NCBI GenBank assembly: GCA_964007475.1 | Contig: OZ023273.1 | Span: 116,049,812-116,113,811 of the forward strand | From: Hybos culiciformis | Lineage: Eukaryota; Arthropoda; Insecta; Diptera; Hybotidae | Length of the DNA: 64,000 nucleotides | Direction: 5' to 3' | Position numbers and translations under genes: made by a program | Notes under the pieces: generated by a model | Database searches by the model: none | What the model saw: the letters and a program-made list of their open reading frames with translations, nothing else | What the model was told of the DNA's origin: nothing | Shown here: piece after piece, positions 10,175-23,900 of the stretch | Layout: each line of letters starts with the position of its first letter | How positions within the stretch are numbered: the stretch's first letter is position 1

Positions 10175-11930
10175 TATAACAAAATAGGACAATTAATTTA
10201 ATTTTAATAAAAAAGTGAATTTTTCTTCACATTTCTGTTTTTTATTTTTATTTTTAATCAGGCTAATCCTTGATTTAAATTTATAAGGCAACAATAATTG
10301 ATGGCGCTTTTTTTTTTTTTTTTTTAACAAACAAAGCTCATATATTGAAACCATACGAAAATATTTTTTATAAGCTTTCATATTCTAAATAATTTTATTA
10401 CTTTATATTTTTTTGTGTTTTATTGATTTTGATAAGTGTTATCGATTTGAATAGAAATAAATATTTAATTTTTTTCTCTAAAATAAAATTAAAGGGTTAA
10501 TGCAAATCACGCAATAAGTCAATTAGAAGCATAAATATTTTACAACTAAGTTATCAAGATTATACTTTGAGGAAGAATTTTGTGATTTCTATCATTTGAA
10601 TTCTAAAAATGTTTTAGAAATCTAATCAATCTACATCATTATTTTAAATGTTTGTTCTTCATAACACCCATATTATTATTTCCCATAAATATTTCTTCGT
10701 CTTCGTTAATTTACTCAAAAATTTCGAATACAGGATAATTCTAGTAAATAAATATTTTTAGTTTAATCTCAAAACTAGTTAGATTCTAGTTAACACCTTC
10801 TAATTCAATTTTTCGCTTATGTTTCATTTGATGCAACATTTTTAGTTATAGCTTCCTTTAACACACAAGTTCTAAAAATAATATGTAAACTTTTTAATGA
10901 CAAAATTTTCTACTCAACGTAATAGCACTAGAAACAAAAGCCAAAAAATACTGGTAAATGTTAAGTTTTCTTTTTTTTTTTTATTTTTTTGGCCATGAAC
11001 TTTTCTATTTCAAGAACATAATAATTATCTATTTCTTTATTCAAGGAACTCATGAGTAAGCAATTAAAAGATGTGTTATCGTTTTTATCTCTCATTAAAA
11101 ACTAAAAGAATATATACATTCTATAAGAATTTATAACTTAAATGAATAATTCTTATATTTGTTTTTATTTTAATGATCCTCTTGGAGGTTCACCTCGAAA
11201 AATTAATGAAAATTGTTTATTTTTGCTTAGAAACCAAATGGGAATTAGAAAACGTTTTTCTAGAACTTAATGTTTATATATAAAACACTGTAAAAAAAAA
11301 TTCGTAGTTAAGATTTTTATTGACAAAATATTTATACAATTTAATTATTTTCCAGAAAATCTGATAAAGAAGGCAAAGGACTATTCTAAAATAACTTTTT
11401 TTTATGACTGGTCAAGCCACTAATGATGTGTTCAACCTTTATTTCTGGCAACTTAGGTTGATGCCATTTTTGTAGAATAATTTATCAGGGACTCTGAGCA
11501 CTCTTTAGTGTTTACTGTTGTGTATATTGACTAGCTGGACATGAGTGTTCATTATTAAATCTATAAAAATTCTTATAGCTTAAATTCATGTCTCATTCGA
11601 TGTGTCTATAAATTTTGTAACTATCAAAATTACGTAAAATTATTTCTAACAAAAACATAAAAAAATATATATTTGCCTTTAATTTATTTCATTAAAAAGA
11701 AGACTTTCTAACTTTAAGCCTTTTCTTACCACAAATAGTGTGGTTGCGAAAATGTTTTCTCACGAACAATAATTTAGAAAAAAGAAATATTTATGTTTTT
11801 TTTTTTGTTGTTTTTTTTTTGGTTATAAAAATTTTCTTTTGGGATTTCTATTTTTCTTTTGTATACATATTTTTTTTATTCTTATTTACTACTTTGTTCT
11901 ATATTATTAAATGAAAATTTATATTTATTT

Positions 11931-11956
11931 TTATTATTATTATTATTATTATTATT
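11931..11956. repeat. ATT trinucleotide microsatellite
   Basis: About eight to nine perfect TTA/ATT units in the large intron. Similar shorter runs occur near 20988-21007, 28735-28755, 47573-47598 and 49717-49736. Confidence 0.9.
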
Positions 11957-13164
11957 TAGGAAAATGTTACTTAACAGATAAAGAAAATTTAATATTTCTC
12001 AAATGATGTTTTTTATTTTCTTTTCTTTTATTTATGTTTCGAAAAAGTTAAGTACAATATACAACATAAATATTATTAATATTTATGTTTAATGTACAGT
12101 ACATATGTTTGCACTGTGGCTTAAAAAGTTATAGCTATATATTTATGCAATAAGTTATAAAGAATAAATTACATATTATTTTTTCTCATCAGTAAGCAAA
12201 ATATTTTATGTATTTCACTACTATGAAAATTGTAAATGAAAAATCATTATGCACATGTATTAGTATGTGCATGTTTTTATTAATTGAAGCCTACATAAAA
12301 TAGCATAACTATATATGTATAAGAAATGAGACGAATTTTTAGGTGTACTTTAAAAATTGGATAAATCTATCGAAAGTAATAAAAGCTTTGGCGAGCTTCA
12401 GTCAAAAATCTAGTCACTTTGTATCCTAACAGTCGTAATGTGTCAATTTTCGCATAAATATATATACACAGGTTTTGAGCAGAAAGTTTTGAAAAATATT
12501 TCTTATAATATGGATTTCAATTCGAGACGAAAATATAATATTAATAAATAAATAAGACGAGGCTATTATGTTTGACACGTTCAAGGGTACTTTACAAAGT
12601 GTTGAATATATTAAATTAACAATTCTTAGATAAACACTATATATAAACCAAAATTTTATAGAAAATTAGGTTAAGGATGTATATTCATTCAATTGCTTAA
12701 AAATACGTATTTTTATATTATTTTGTATACCTATATATAATTTTCATTCAGTCTATAAATGGATGGAGGATTATATAATTTTATTCTAGGTGTTTCTAAA
12801 GTTTTCCTTAAATTTTTTCTGCAAACACCTATCATAAAATTAAATCAACCTTTCAATAAAATTTTATGTTTAAAAAAAATAAAATAAAAAAACGAATTGT
12901 TGACATTTCAACCCTTCTTTAAATTAATTTCAAAATTAGAAATAATTTAGTAGAAATATGTATAAACATACTTTAGATCCATTAATTTAACACGTCACAA
13001 AATATGTCCTTTATGTAATTTGAAAAGAAAAATAAAGGTAAAAAAATTATCCTATATCAAAATTAAAGAATAAAATACTTTCACTTCATTGCCTTAATTT
13101 ATGTAAATAAAAGACAAATTGCTCTCTGGTTAAGGTTCTTCAAATACAAATTTATGTATTAATA

Positions 13165-13704
13165 ACTTCGCTACACTTCAGGTTAGCAACCATGAATTTC
13201 TTGGTTTGAAAGTAGGTTGGCGAATGGGGTGACACACTTATAAAAGATGGTTTGGTTTGAAATTAAAAAAAAATTCTTTGTAAAATTAAAAAAAAATTCT
13301 TTGTAAAATAAAATTTTATTTTTTCGTAATTTAAAAAAAAAAAATTAATTTTTTAAATTAAAAGAAAAAATGGAAAATAAAAATAATACCTATTCAATTT
13401 TTTTTTAAAAATATTTTAATTTATTTTCTTTTTTGACAACCTACAATTTATTATTATTTTTTTTATATCGAAGCATTTTAAAGTATGATTTTTTCTGTAA
13501 ATTTTCTGCAAATTGACAGGTTATACCTTTTTTTTTTTTGAAATGCAATAAAACTATGTAGTAAAATTTCTAGGTTTGTGTCGAACCTACTTTCAAACCA
13601 TGAAAAAAAATTTATATGGCAAACCAAGTAACAAACACAGAACGAACCCATTTTTTTCTGCAAAACATGGAATTCTGTGTTTGTAACCTGAAGTGTAGCG
13701 AAGT
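13165..13704 (-). mobile_element. 540-bp TA-flanked MITE, copy 1
   Basis: The termini are ACTTCGCTACACTTCAGGTT and its inverted copy, flanked by TA on both sides (13163-13164 and 13705-13706), which suggests Tc1/mariner-type mobilisation. The interior is AT-rich with fixed landmarks: GGTTGGCGAATGGGGTGACA near one end, and a segment with GTTTTGCAGAAAAAAA-like and TGTGTTTG words near the other. It is the same family as the two copies at 37107-38187 but in the opposite orientation. No transposase frame is seen. Confidence 0.88.
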
Positions 13705-13884
13705 TATAACATGGCAAAAAAAAAAAAGAAGAATATCATGGTAAAATTCATTACTTTATATGGCTTATCTTTTATCACTAAGATATAATACTTGCTGAAA
13801 TTAATAGTCTTTGATTTAAAACCCAAGAGATTTTGATATTAAACTTGATGCTGTGATAGTTGCGGAAGTTAAATGTTTGGCTTT

Positions 13885-13918
13885 CTTAGACGGGCATGAA
13901 CCTTAGACGGGCATGAAC
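13885..13918. repeat. Two perfect tandem 17-bp units
   Basis: CTTAGACGGGCATGAAC occurs twice head-to-tail, and a third partial unit (CTTAGGTGG) follows. The unit is richer in GC than its surroundings. Confidence 0.85.
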
Positions 13919-16900
13919 CTTAGGTGGACTAATTTTCTGCAATAAATTTTCAATATTTTTAATAATAATATTGCAATATTGATAAAATTTTCAAAAACCG
14001 GAAGCAATTCACTTGAAGATGCCTATATTTAATATCAAGATTGAAGAATCTAAAAAATAATGATATTATTTAGTTAAAAAACTAATAATTTTTATATTAA
14101 TACCTTTTACCATTTTTGTATAAAAGAAATGAATAAGTTGGAAGCTATATATAATTTTTTTTTATATAGGTAAAATTTCAATTCTATAAGCAAATAAAAA
14201 AAATTTTCGTTACCAGAATAAATTGGGTTGACTGGTAAAAATAAAAATTTTTGTCATGGAAATAAAAATATATTCAAAAGGATTCTTATCTTTTTTTTTT
14301 TTTTAAATAAACAGGTCAATTTTTTTGCTCTCGATGAGTAGGTACATGATTTATTTTTGGGTTAATAACCGTCCTAATTATATGAATTCACTATATAAAA
14401 TTTTATTTGAAATTATAAAGAACGAAATTAAACAAAAAATAATTTTACTGAGAATTTTTATTTCCAATTTTTTGTGACCACGAATATAGTTGGCATAACA
14501 ACATCAGATTGTCTCTTTTTTCATTTAATGTAAATTTAATAAAATTGTTTTCGTAGGGAAGAATCCTGCAAAAATACTTATGAGAAAATTTGTACTAAGA
14601 CGTGACTTAGTATTCAACTACGATTTTTTTTTTTTAGAATATGTTCATAATAAAAATATGAAGATCATGAAATAATATTTAATCTTTGAAACAAATACGC
14701 AACTAATATCAAATAATTTTTTTTTTTTGAAATTTTCTTCAACCAGTAAAATAAATCATCAAATTTTTGTATCCAGGATACCTATCAAGATAATTGAAAA
14801 TAATATAAAAAAAAACAAATATTTTTTCATAAGTTTCTATCTATAAAAAAATTAATGTGTTATTTTTTCAACTTCGAATATTTCGTTTTGGTCTTCCGTT
14901 ATCATCCTTGCTTTTTCTGTACATGTTTAACTTGTTCCTGTATATTATATAGGATTTGATTCAACGATAATAATTATTTATTGCATATTCAACAAGTATA
15001 ATTTTAAGGTTCTTATATTAGGATTTTTTCAAAAAAAAAATCGTCTAGCTAGATCATAATAAATAAAGAAAGAAAAATTAATTTATTTTAATTAAATTTA
15101 AAGTTTTTTGTCAATGCAATGAAATTAAGCTACGATTTAATCTTACAAAAAATCATTCAGGTATAAGACAAGACTAGAGAGTATATTTGAGTCTTCTAGG
15201 CATTACACCGCTTATAAATGTTATTATTGAGAGTAAAAATTTGGAATCAACAAGCAAGTAAACTTGGCATTTTCATGATCTTCTAAAGATAAATAAATAT
15301 AATAATATCTGAGTTACGAAAAAGGATTTTAGAACTGAATGATACTGGAAGAAATGTTTCTCAAAGGATGTATAGCTATTCATATCCGGTAATTTAAAAG
15401 AAGATATTTACATTCAGGGTTGGAGGTGTTTCTTTTTAATGTTTTGGTACAAATACAGACAAACCATAAATTTAATGATTTTAAGACAAGAAAAATAATA
15501 TTCTTTTTTTCGGCAGACATAATTTCAAAAATTTTACTAAAAGTGTGAAAATTTGTAACATTATTTTGGATAGAAATATTTTAACGATTTTTCTTTACAA
15601 CAACAACTTAAAAGGCGCATGTCCTTGATTTTTAACAAATATTTTTTTATATATATATATGAAATAAATTTATGTATAGATAGAAATAAAATATTAACAA
15701 AAAAAAAATTATTTCATACGTTTTTTGTTTTTATTTTTGTTTCCAGTTTTATGTAAATACTATAAAATATAATATTTTTGTTTTATTGTGGGGGCGAGAA
15801 TGTTGTTTCATAATATCCTCTGGAATTATTACTATGACTCTTAAGGTGAATGTTGAATGAAATTTAAAAAACATTAATATCCTTGAACATTATTATTTTT
15901 TTTTTGGTTTGTTTTTAATATCAAGGACATTTTCACATAAAAAAAAACAACGGAGAGCATTATGAATATAAACAATGAAAATAATAAATTTTTTAATGTA
16001 TTTTTAATGTAATGAGAATCGATCTGTTTAAGTTAGGTTTATGTATGTACAATATTCTTGTACAATGTTCTTATATTTTTTCTATATATATAAATATATA
16101 TATAGGTCAACAAGTTATAATGTTTAAATACAGATCGTTTAAGATTAAAATAAAAAAAATAATTGTACCAAGTGAATAATAAATTAACATTCTTTTTTAA
16201 AGACGGATGTTATTAATTACTTTATATAAATGTAATATAAAATTATACATAGTTAACGTAGATACAGAATAATTACAAAAAATTGATGACAAGGTGATTT
16301 GATTATATTAATCGATGTTGTCAATCAGTGTAAACTTCAAAAGAATTGTGATACAAAGTCAGGGTCAAATAGATCCAAAATTTTTTGATCGAAACTTAAG
16401 TATACCTCACTGCGAAAATTGGTCTTGCTTTGATTGTAGGGTTAATATGAAATACTACTTTCCGGATGATGATGTTGAATTTTGAATTTCTTTAAATTTT
16501 CTAAACAATTTTTAATTAATTTCATTCACTTATAAAAGTTAATTTATTTTTCTGATAAATTGCAGTTTCTGTAATGTAAAAAAAAATTATATAAAATTCC
16601 ACTAGAGGTTCTGTGAAATAAAACAAATAAAACAGAAAAATATATATTTTTTAATTTCGCAGTGATGGCTTTTTATATAGTTTGTATATAAATTCAAAAA
16701 TATTCTTTGCACTTAATATTATACTTCATAGTTAAAAAGTATTTTTTATTATCAAATATTTTTTATGTTCTCGATGATAATAAATTTTACAGCAGCCAAA
16801 CGACTCATACATATGTTCATACATATGTTCTTGGAAAAAAAAATTTCAATATGTAGTGTTAAGTTTAAATTTTATAGATATTTTTTTATTATGTCAATCA

Positions 16901-17919
16901 TACTTCAAATACTTGGAAATATATGTAATAAAAATCAACTGCGGCATTTGAAGACATTTGTTGTATGAAATTTTGGATAAAAAAAAACTGTCCAATAATA
17001 TAAAATGTTTAAACTTCAATTTGTTCTATTTGTTTTTCAAATTGACAAAAAAAAAAAAAATTTTACATGATAAACAAAAATGTAATTATATGTCAATGAT
17101 ATTATTCAAAAATCTGTTATTCCTATTTGACAATTTGATAAAAATATTAACCACTAAATAATTTGAAAATCTTTTTTTTTTTTAACTCAAGTGGAATATT
17201 ATAAGTATATTTATTTTATTTTTTGTAGATATACTTAAGATTATACTGCAATCTTATTCCATAATTTGTCTTCCCAAATTTTAATGCTATTAGAAATATT
17301 AAAAACCAATTAAGAAATAAAAATTTTATTATGGTACTTTAGAGTTGAAAAAGAAAATAAAAAAACTTTTCATGTTCACATGACAATATCATGTATATAT
17401 ATGTCGTATTGCTCATGCAATATGATGATAATTGTAAAATATAAATCTAAATCCAAAAAATTAAATCGTAAAAAGTAATCGTCGTATTTTTGTATTAGTA
17501 TTCTGCATACTTTTTTTTTATATTGGTTTTTGAACAGTAGTTTTTCGTGTTATCAACATATTGCTCGGACCATACCATACTATTTTATAACATGCCATAT
17601 ATACATTTATCCTTTGTTTTTAAATAAATATTTTTCATTCCCCATTTAACTCGTTATGAATGCTTAACGACAAAATTTTATTTTTATTATATATTTTCAT
17701 ATAAATAATTTATCTACATATACAATTATGATTGAGTTTTAATCGAAATCATATTAAAATATTATTTCGGTATTTTTTTTTAATCTTATACGTATTTATT
17801 TGAGTTGTTATGCTTATTTAACTTTGAAATATTACCCTTAAGCAAAAAACTGTATTTTATGTAAAATATTTTCGCAGATAAATATTGTGCATTAAGTATT
17901 CACGACAATGAAACTTGAT

Positions 17920-17987
17920 GATACAATTACTGTTTGGAAAGTGGATACAATTACTGTTTGGAAAGTGGATACAATTACTGTTTGGAA
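17920..17987. repeat. 24-bp minisatellite, almost three units
   Basis: GATACAATTACTGTTTGGAA plus AGTG is repeated 2.8 times with no mismatch, which suggests a recent slippage or duplication event within the large intron. Confidence 0.92.
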
Positions 17988-20900
17988 TACATATTTATCC
18001 TGTGACATGATGACCAGTCTTGTTTAATATAATTATGTCAGGCATTAAATATTATATAAATATTTAAAAAAGCCCATTTCCCACATTTTTATTCAACACA
18101 ATCAACCTCTAACAATATACCAATTTATATAAAAGTTTGTACACAAGTTTTGAATGAAACTGCACTTTGGTCAGTTGAAAACTCCTAACTTCAGAGTTTT
18201 TAAATAAAATTGATCGGACAAATGGGCTGTAGGTTGTAATAAAACACAATTCGAATTTTGCTATTTTGATTAAATTAGTGCTATGTAAAAAACCAAAAAA
18301 ACATAAACTGACGTTAGAAACAAACAAAAATTGATATAATGTTACTTCTTCAAACTTACATTATTTCATTATGACTTCTTTTTCTTAGAAAAAGTAAGTA
18401 GGATTTTTAAGAATTTATACAAAAAATATAAATTTCCACTTGAAGTGGTCATCCGGTTCAAATAAAATTTTAACACTATTTATTTTGCAAGTAAATTAGG
18501 GTTAGTATGGGAATTTACTGTGTTAATAATATATGGGGGAGAAACACAAAATTTTTGCACAAAAAAAACATAAGTTGTTGTTGTTCAATTGAAGCATCAA
18601 AATGTTGTTCAATCAAGGTCAAATATTTACTTCTTTTATTCTGAATGTTACTACTACGAGTATATAATTTATTTTAGAATATTAAAACTTCTATTAGTAT
18701 TTATTATGTATTGGTATTGTGTCTCAAATGTTAGATTTAGATTCGATGAACATTTAAAAACTTCCTTATAAATTTTTTTGTTCTTTAAAAATTTCAGTTG
18801 CAGTTACGCATGGTTAAAAAATATACTCGATTCAAATTACATTCCAAAACTGATCTTAAACTAAACATATAGCTTAAAATTAATTTATTTTTCTTCCGAT
18901 AATTAAATAATAGGACTAAAACAAAATTTACATAAAATTAATGATTAGAAACGGTATCTTAAGTTACTACTGGTTCAATATGAATGCTTCAAGTTCATTT
19001 CGAAAATTTCTACACAGTTTTTAACTAAATAGTTTTTAAAGATTTTAGATTGAATAGGAATGAAGAGATTTATTTGATTGATTAGAGCTGAAATGAAAAA
19101 GAATAAAATAAAAAATTTCTTTCTATCAAGTTTCCTTTAAAAATTTTATCGTATTTAACGCTTTATATTTTTCATTTTGAAGCATACAAAAATATTTCTT
19201 TCCTATTGGTATTGCTATATTACAGCACAAACATTTTCCTTTTGTTTTTTTTCTCTATACAATTACAAAAGTAGGCAAATAAAAAATTCAATAAATTCTA
19301 TTTTTTATTTTTTTTTTCTATATAATTTTTCCTATTTTTACAAAAGGAAAAATTTCAAGGATATTGATTTTCTTCTTTAGTTCAAAATCAATTTTATGAA
19401 ACGTTAAGGCATTATCAACATACTTGTCCTCTATATAAAGTCTATAATTGTTATAGATTTTCCTTTTTTTATTTTGAAAGGAAAAATTTTATGAATGCGA
19501 GATAAATTTTCTATTTTAATAAATAAGTATTATAATGAATTTCAAAAATGATAAAAACTCTTCTTTGTCTTTGCCTGAGTTGCAACGATCATACTAAAAA
19601 AATATATATACTATTTTAAAATTCGTAGGTTCTTTTAATTTCACTCAGTGTAGAATGACTTTATACTATAATCTAGGTTTATAAGTGATTATAGTTATAG
19701 CTCACCAAGTGGTTGTTTACTCCCTTATCTCTAGCATTAACACGTTTGATTCGACAATATATTTCCGAGATTCTCTAGTTAAACTTTATATTAACTTCTC
19801 TATTTTTTTTTTTTTGATAAATATGGGCGTCGGAGATGGCTATGTCCACACTACTTTCTTCATACAAAAGAAGGACTTTTTATAGAACCTTTTTTAGTCT
19901 TTATATATTTTTTATTAAGATTATTGTACGTATATACTGTGTTAGTAAAAACATGTCATGTTAGATTTTATCTTGCCGTTTTGAAAAATGAATATTGGTT
20001 GATTAATTTTTTGTCACACAATTTTTCAATATAATTAATCTTTCTTTCCTTGCTTCCAAAAAAAATGATGATATACATATCTTTAAAAATTCTGATTTCA
20101 ATACAATTTTGCTAATGGGGATGCAAATATGAAATTTGTGTTCAGCTTTGGGTTAACCACATAAATATTTATTATCTTTTATCCTTGATTCAGGTGAAAA
20201 TAGTCGAAGTGTTTGCTTGGCAGCTTTGTTCTAAAATTCTTTATTTGGCGAATTTACAAACGCAAGTCAAGAATCTAGATTATTTAAAAAAAAATTAACA
20301 ATTCAAAGTTGAATTATTTTAGGGGCGAATTGCGTAAACCAAGCATGTTAGTTATTATATAATAAATACTTTTACAAAAACAAACTATAATTTTCACTAT
20401 AAAGGTTTCTTTTAAAAGTTTCTTCCTACTTCGTATCAAGGAAATTATTTCAATGATTTCAATATCATTATTTTCAAAAAAATAAAACATGAAAAATGGT
20501 TTTTCTTTTAAGTTTTATTTCTATTTTCAGAATATTAAGTTTATTGGCGCCAACAATTCTTGTGTTTTTCTTTGCAAAAATGTCTGGCATGATGGTGCCG
20601 GTATTTCAACCAATTATTTTAATTTTTTTTTACCATAACTTTTCAATGTTATGGATGATATTAAATTACATAAAATATGATTCATCTTTTGGAAAATCTT
20701 TATTAGAGAAAAAAAAAAAAGTTTGGCATCAAATTTAATGGATGGCACAGACATCAAAAATTTCAAAATTTAGTATGAGTAAAATTTTATTTATGTACAA
20801 TATTGAAGAAAAATTGACAAAAAAATAACATAATTAAGGAAAATATTTTTCTTAATCTTGAACTTGAGAAAATTTATGATCAAAATTTTAGTTAAGAAAG

Positions 20901-23900
20901 CATATTTATATGTTAATGAAGTTAGAAAAATTACATTAATAATAGTCATTACATCAATAACACTTAAAAAGAGTGGTTCTTAAAAAAATAATAATAATAA
21001 TAATAATAGTCATGTAGTTTCAAATATAAAGAAAATATTATGTAAACAAAATCCACACAAGATTTTTGAAGAGTAAAGTATTAGACAAGGAAAAATTTTA
21101 AAATATTAACAGTTTTAGCAAATATTTTTGTTTTTGATGACTTTTGAATCAAATATATAACTATTCTAATACATGTTTTCAAACCTCTGCACTCATATTT
21201 ACTTTTTGAGCACCTAAACATCGTCAAACTATCTCAATGTTTTGTATCATATTCCATAAAATATTGTTTACTTTAATCAATGCCAATATGACCAATATAA
21301 CTTTACGAACAATTTGAATTTCTTGTCAAATTTCAGAATAAAAATAAACAATTTTTCATTCATATGTGGTAAAATAACAAAAACCTCTTGAATTGTGGGC
21401 AATCCGAGAATCATTCTTCTAATATAGTTTTTCAAGTATAAAAAACTTTTATCAACAAAAAATTATTGACCTTTCATTGATTTTTGATCAAAAGTTTGGA
21501 ATGAGATGAGGTCAAATTTACAAAATGAACTTTTTAAAATTTATATTTAATGCAATTTTTATCATTATTGGAAAAGACGAAAATAAATAATATTTAAAAG
21601 TAATTTTTTCTTTTTTGGTCTTTGAATCGAAATGAGATATTTATCTTGTTCCAGACAGAAAAGGAAAATTGGAATTTTATTCTGAGATTATAAGATTTAG
21701 AATAGAAGAGATGAGTCCAATAAAGATTATTTTTTTTCAATTCAGTTCCAAAAAAAATACTTTATTAATACATAATTTTCTTTATGCCATGGGATGGAGA
21801 AAAGCCGACAACTTAATAATACATATAAATACAATATACAGTAGATTACCGTATGTATATAGTTATTAAATGGATTTTCATCTAAGACAATTTATTTATC
21901 AAGAAAGTTTAAACCTTAAAGAATTTAATTTCAAACATTATTATTATTTAAATAGATTGAAAGCAGAACCAATTTTGTTTAAGCGTCCTTAGCAATGTTC
22001 ATAATTTGTTTTGGCAATACTTAGATTTTTTTCACAACTATGCAATTATATATTTAGAGTTATGCTGGCAGTAGGTGAGGGAAACAATGACGTTTTTTTT
22101 AAATTCTAAAATTTAAAATATTTTTTTTCCTCAAGCGCTTTTTTTCAAACCGAGAAACAATAAAATTTATTCGTATATTAATTATAACCACCTTCGCACT
22201 TTATTATGAATATTATGTTAAATTCTAATTCAAAGTAACCCTCCCAAAAATTTAGAAACCATCTGGAATTCAAATATTTTTCCTTACATACTGACCAAAT
22301 ATTCACAGCTGACTGGTTTAGAAATTAAAACAAAACAACGTTATCATTAAATTTTAGTTTCATAAACCTATATAAGTAAAATCAGACAGAAACACGTAAA
22401 AAGGATAAAAAAAAGTAATAATTTTACAAATAGGTATAGTGTGTATACAATACATGTAAAAATTGGTTTTTTATTTATTTTTTTTTGGTTTTAAATTAAG
22501 TTTTTGACTCACGTTCCAAATTAACAAATTTATATTTATTTTTTAAAAATATAAAAATTGGTTAGAGATAAATAATTCGTCTCGTAAAAGACAGACAGAA
22601 ATGTAGTATATATTATGAATGTATAAAATAAGTTCATTAAATTTATATTTATATTATTTTTATTCTCATTGCAAAATTATAAATGAAATTTTAAATTAAA
22701 TTTTAATACGAAAGGTGTTTTTATTTGTTGAATGAAATTCTACTAAATATACTTTATTTTATTTTAAATATTTTTAAGGATGTTTTAAAAATTTTTATTA
22801 TGACTGATTTCATTGTGTATCTTTTAAATAAGAGAATATATATATAAAAGTTTGCGTCCAGAAATATAATTCGAAAATAGAAATAAGATTATTTTCCCCA
22901 TTATTGATGATATGTATGTTGTGTAAAAATAAATGCAGTTTTACACTTCTGACAATATACCACTAAATCTATATAACATTTTGATTTTTTTTCACTATAA
23001 CTATTCTGTCAATTAACTATACTAGTACACAATATTTTTGTTCTGCACAGCGATGACTCTAAGTGTTTTTGATGAACTTGAAAAAACTAAAACATCAACT
23101 AAGAAAAATAAGTTAATTTGGAAGATTTCGTTTTGTCATAAAATATTTGTTTATTTAAAATTTCATTAAATAACGTACAAATTTCATAAAAAGCAAATTA
23201 TGTATTTGGGATAAAAAAGAAGATTGTTAAAGGATAATAAAAAAATAAAATAATATACCCATATAAACTGAATTAAAATGAGTTAGCTTGCAAATAACTG
23301 TCAGATATAAATGAAATTATTATTATATAATGAAGATCGAATCATTTTATAATTTTTTAATCCAATTATCTTCTTTTATTTTGATACAGTAAAGAAGTTA
23401 ATCTGTCAACAATAATTGCTGTATGAAATGAAAAATTATGTTATATTATATATCTTTACAATTAAAATGTGATTTTATTAAACCTGAACTATGCATATTT
23501 CAATATTATTATGCTTCAATGTAAAGCTATACTAAATCGCAACAAACTCTGAACTCCTGAATTTGTGTATTTCTTTTGATTTTTATCACATTAAATTTTG
23601 AAGTTAACTAAATTGAATATGGAAGAAGACCTCTTTAATCATGAATTTAATTTTTGTTTTAGGAAAGTATAAAAAAGGCAACAGAAACAAATAATAATAA
23701 TAAAAAAAAAACAAAATCAAAACATACAAGGATGTCCTGTGGCAGTCATATCCTTTTATTTGCGCATATGAACATAGAAATAGACATAAATATAATACAC
23801 GAGAGGAGGAAACCGGCGACTGCAGTAACATAAAATAGATTTATCATAAATAATACAGACTTTATAATATGTACATATATATTTATTTCGCAGTTCTTTA

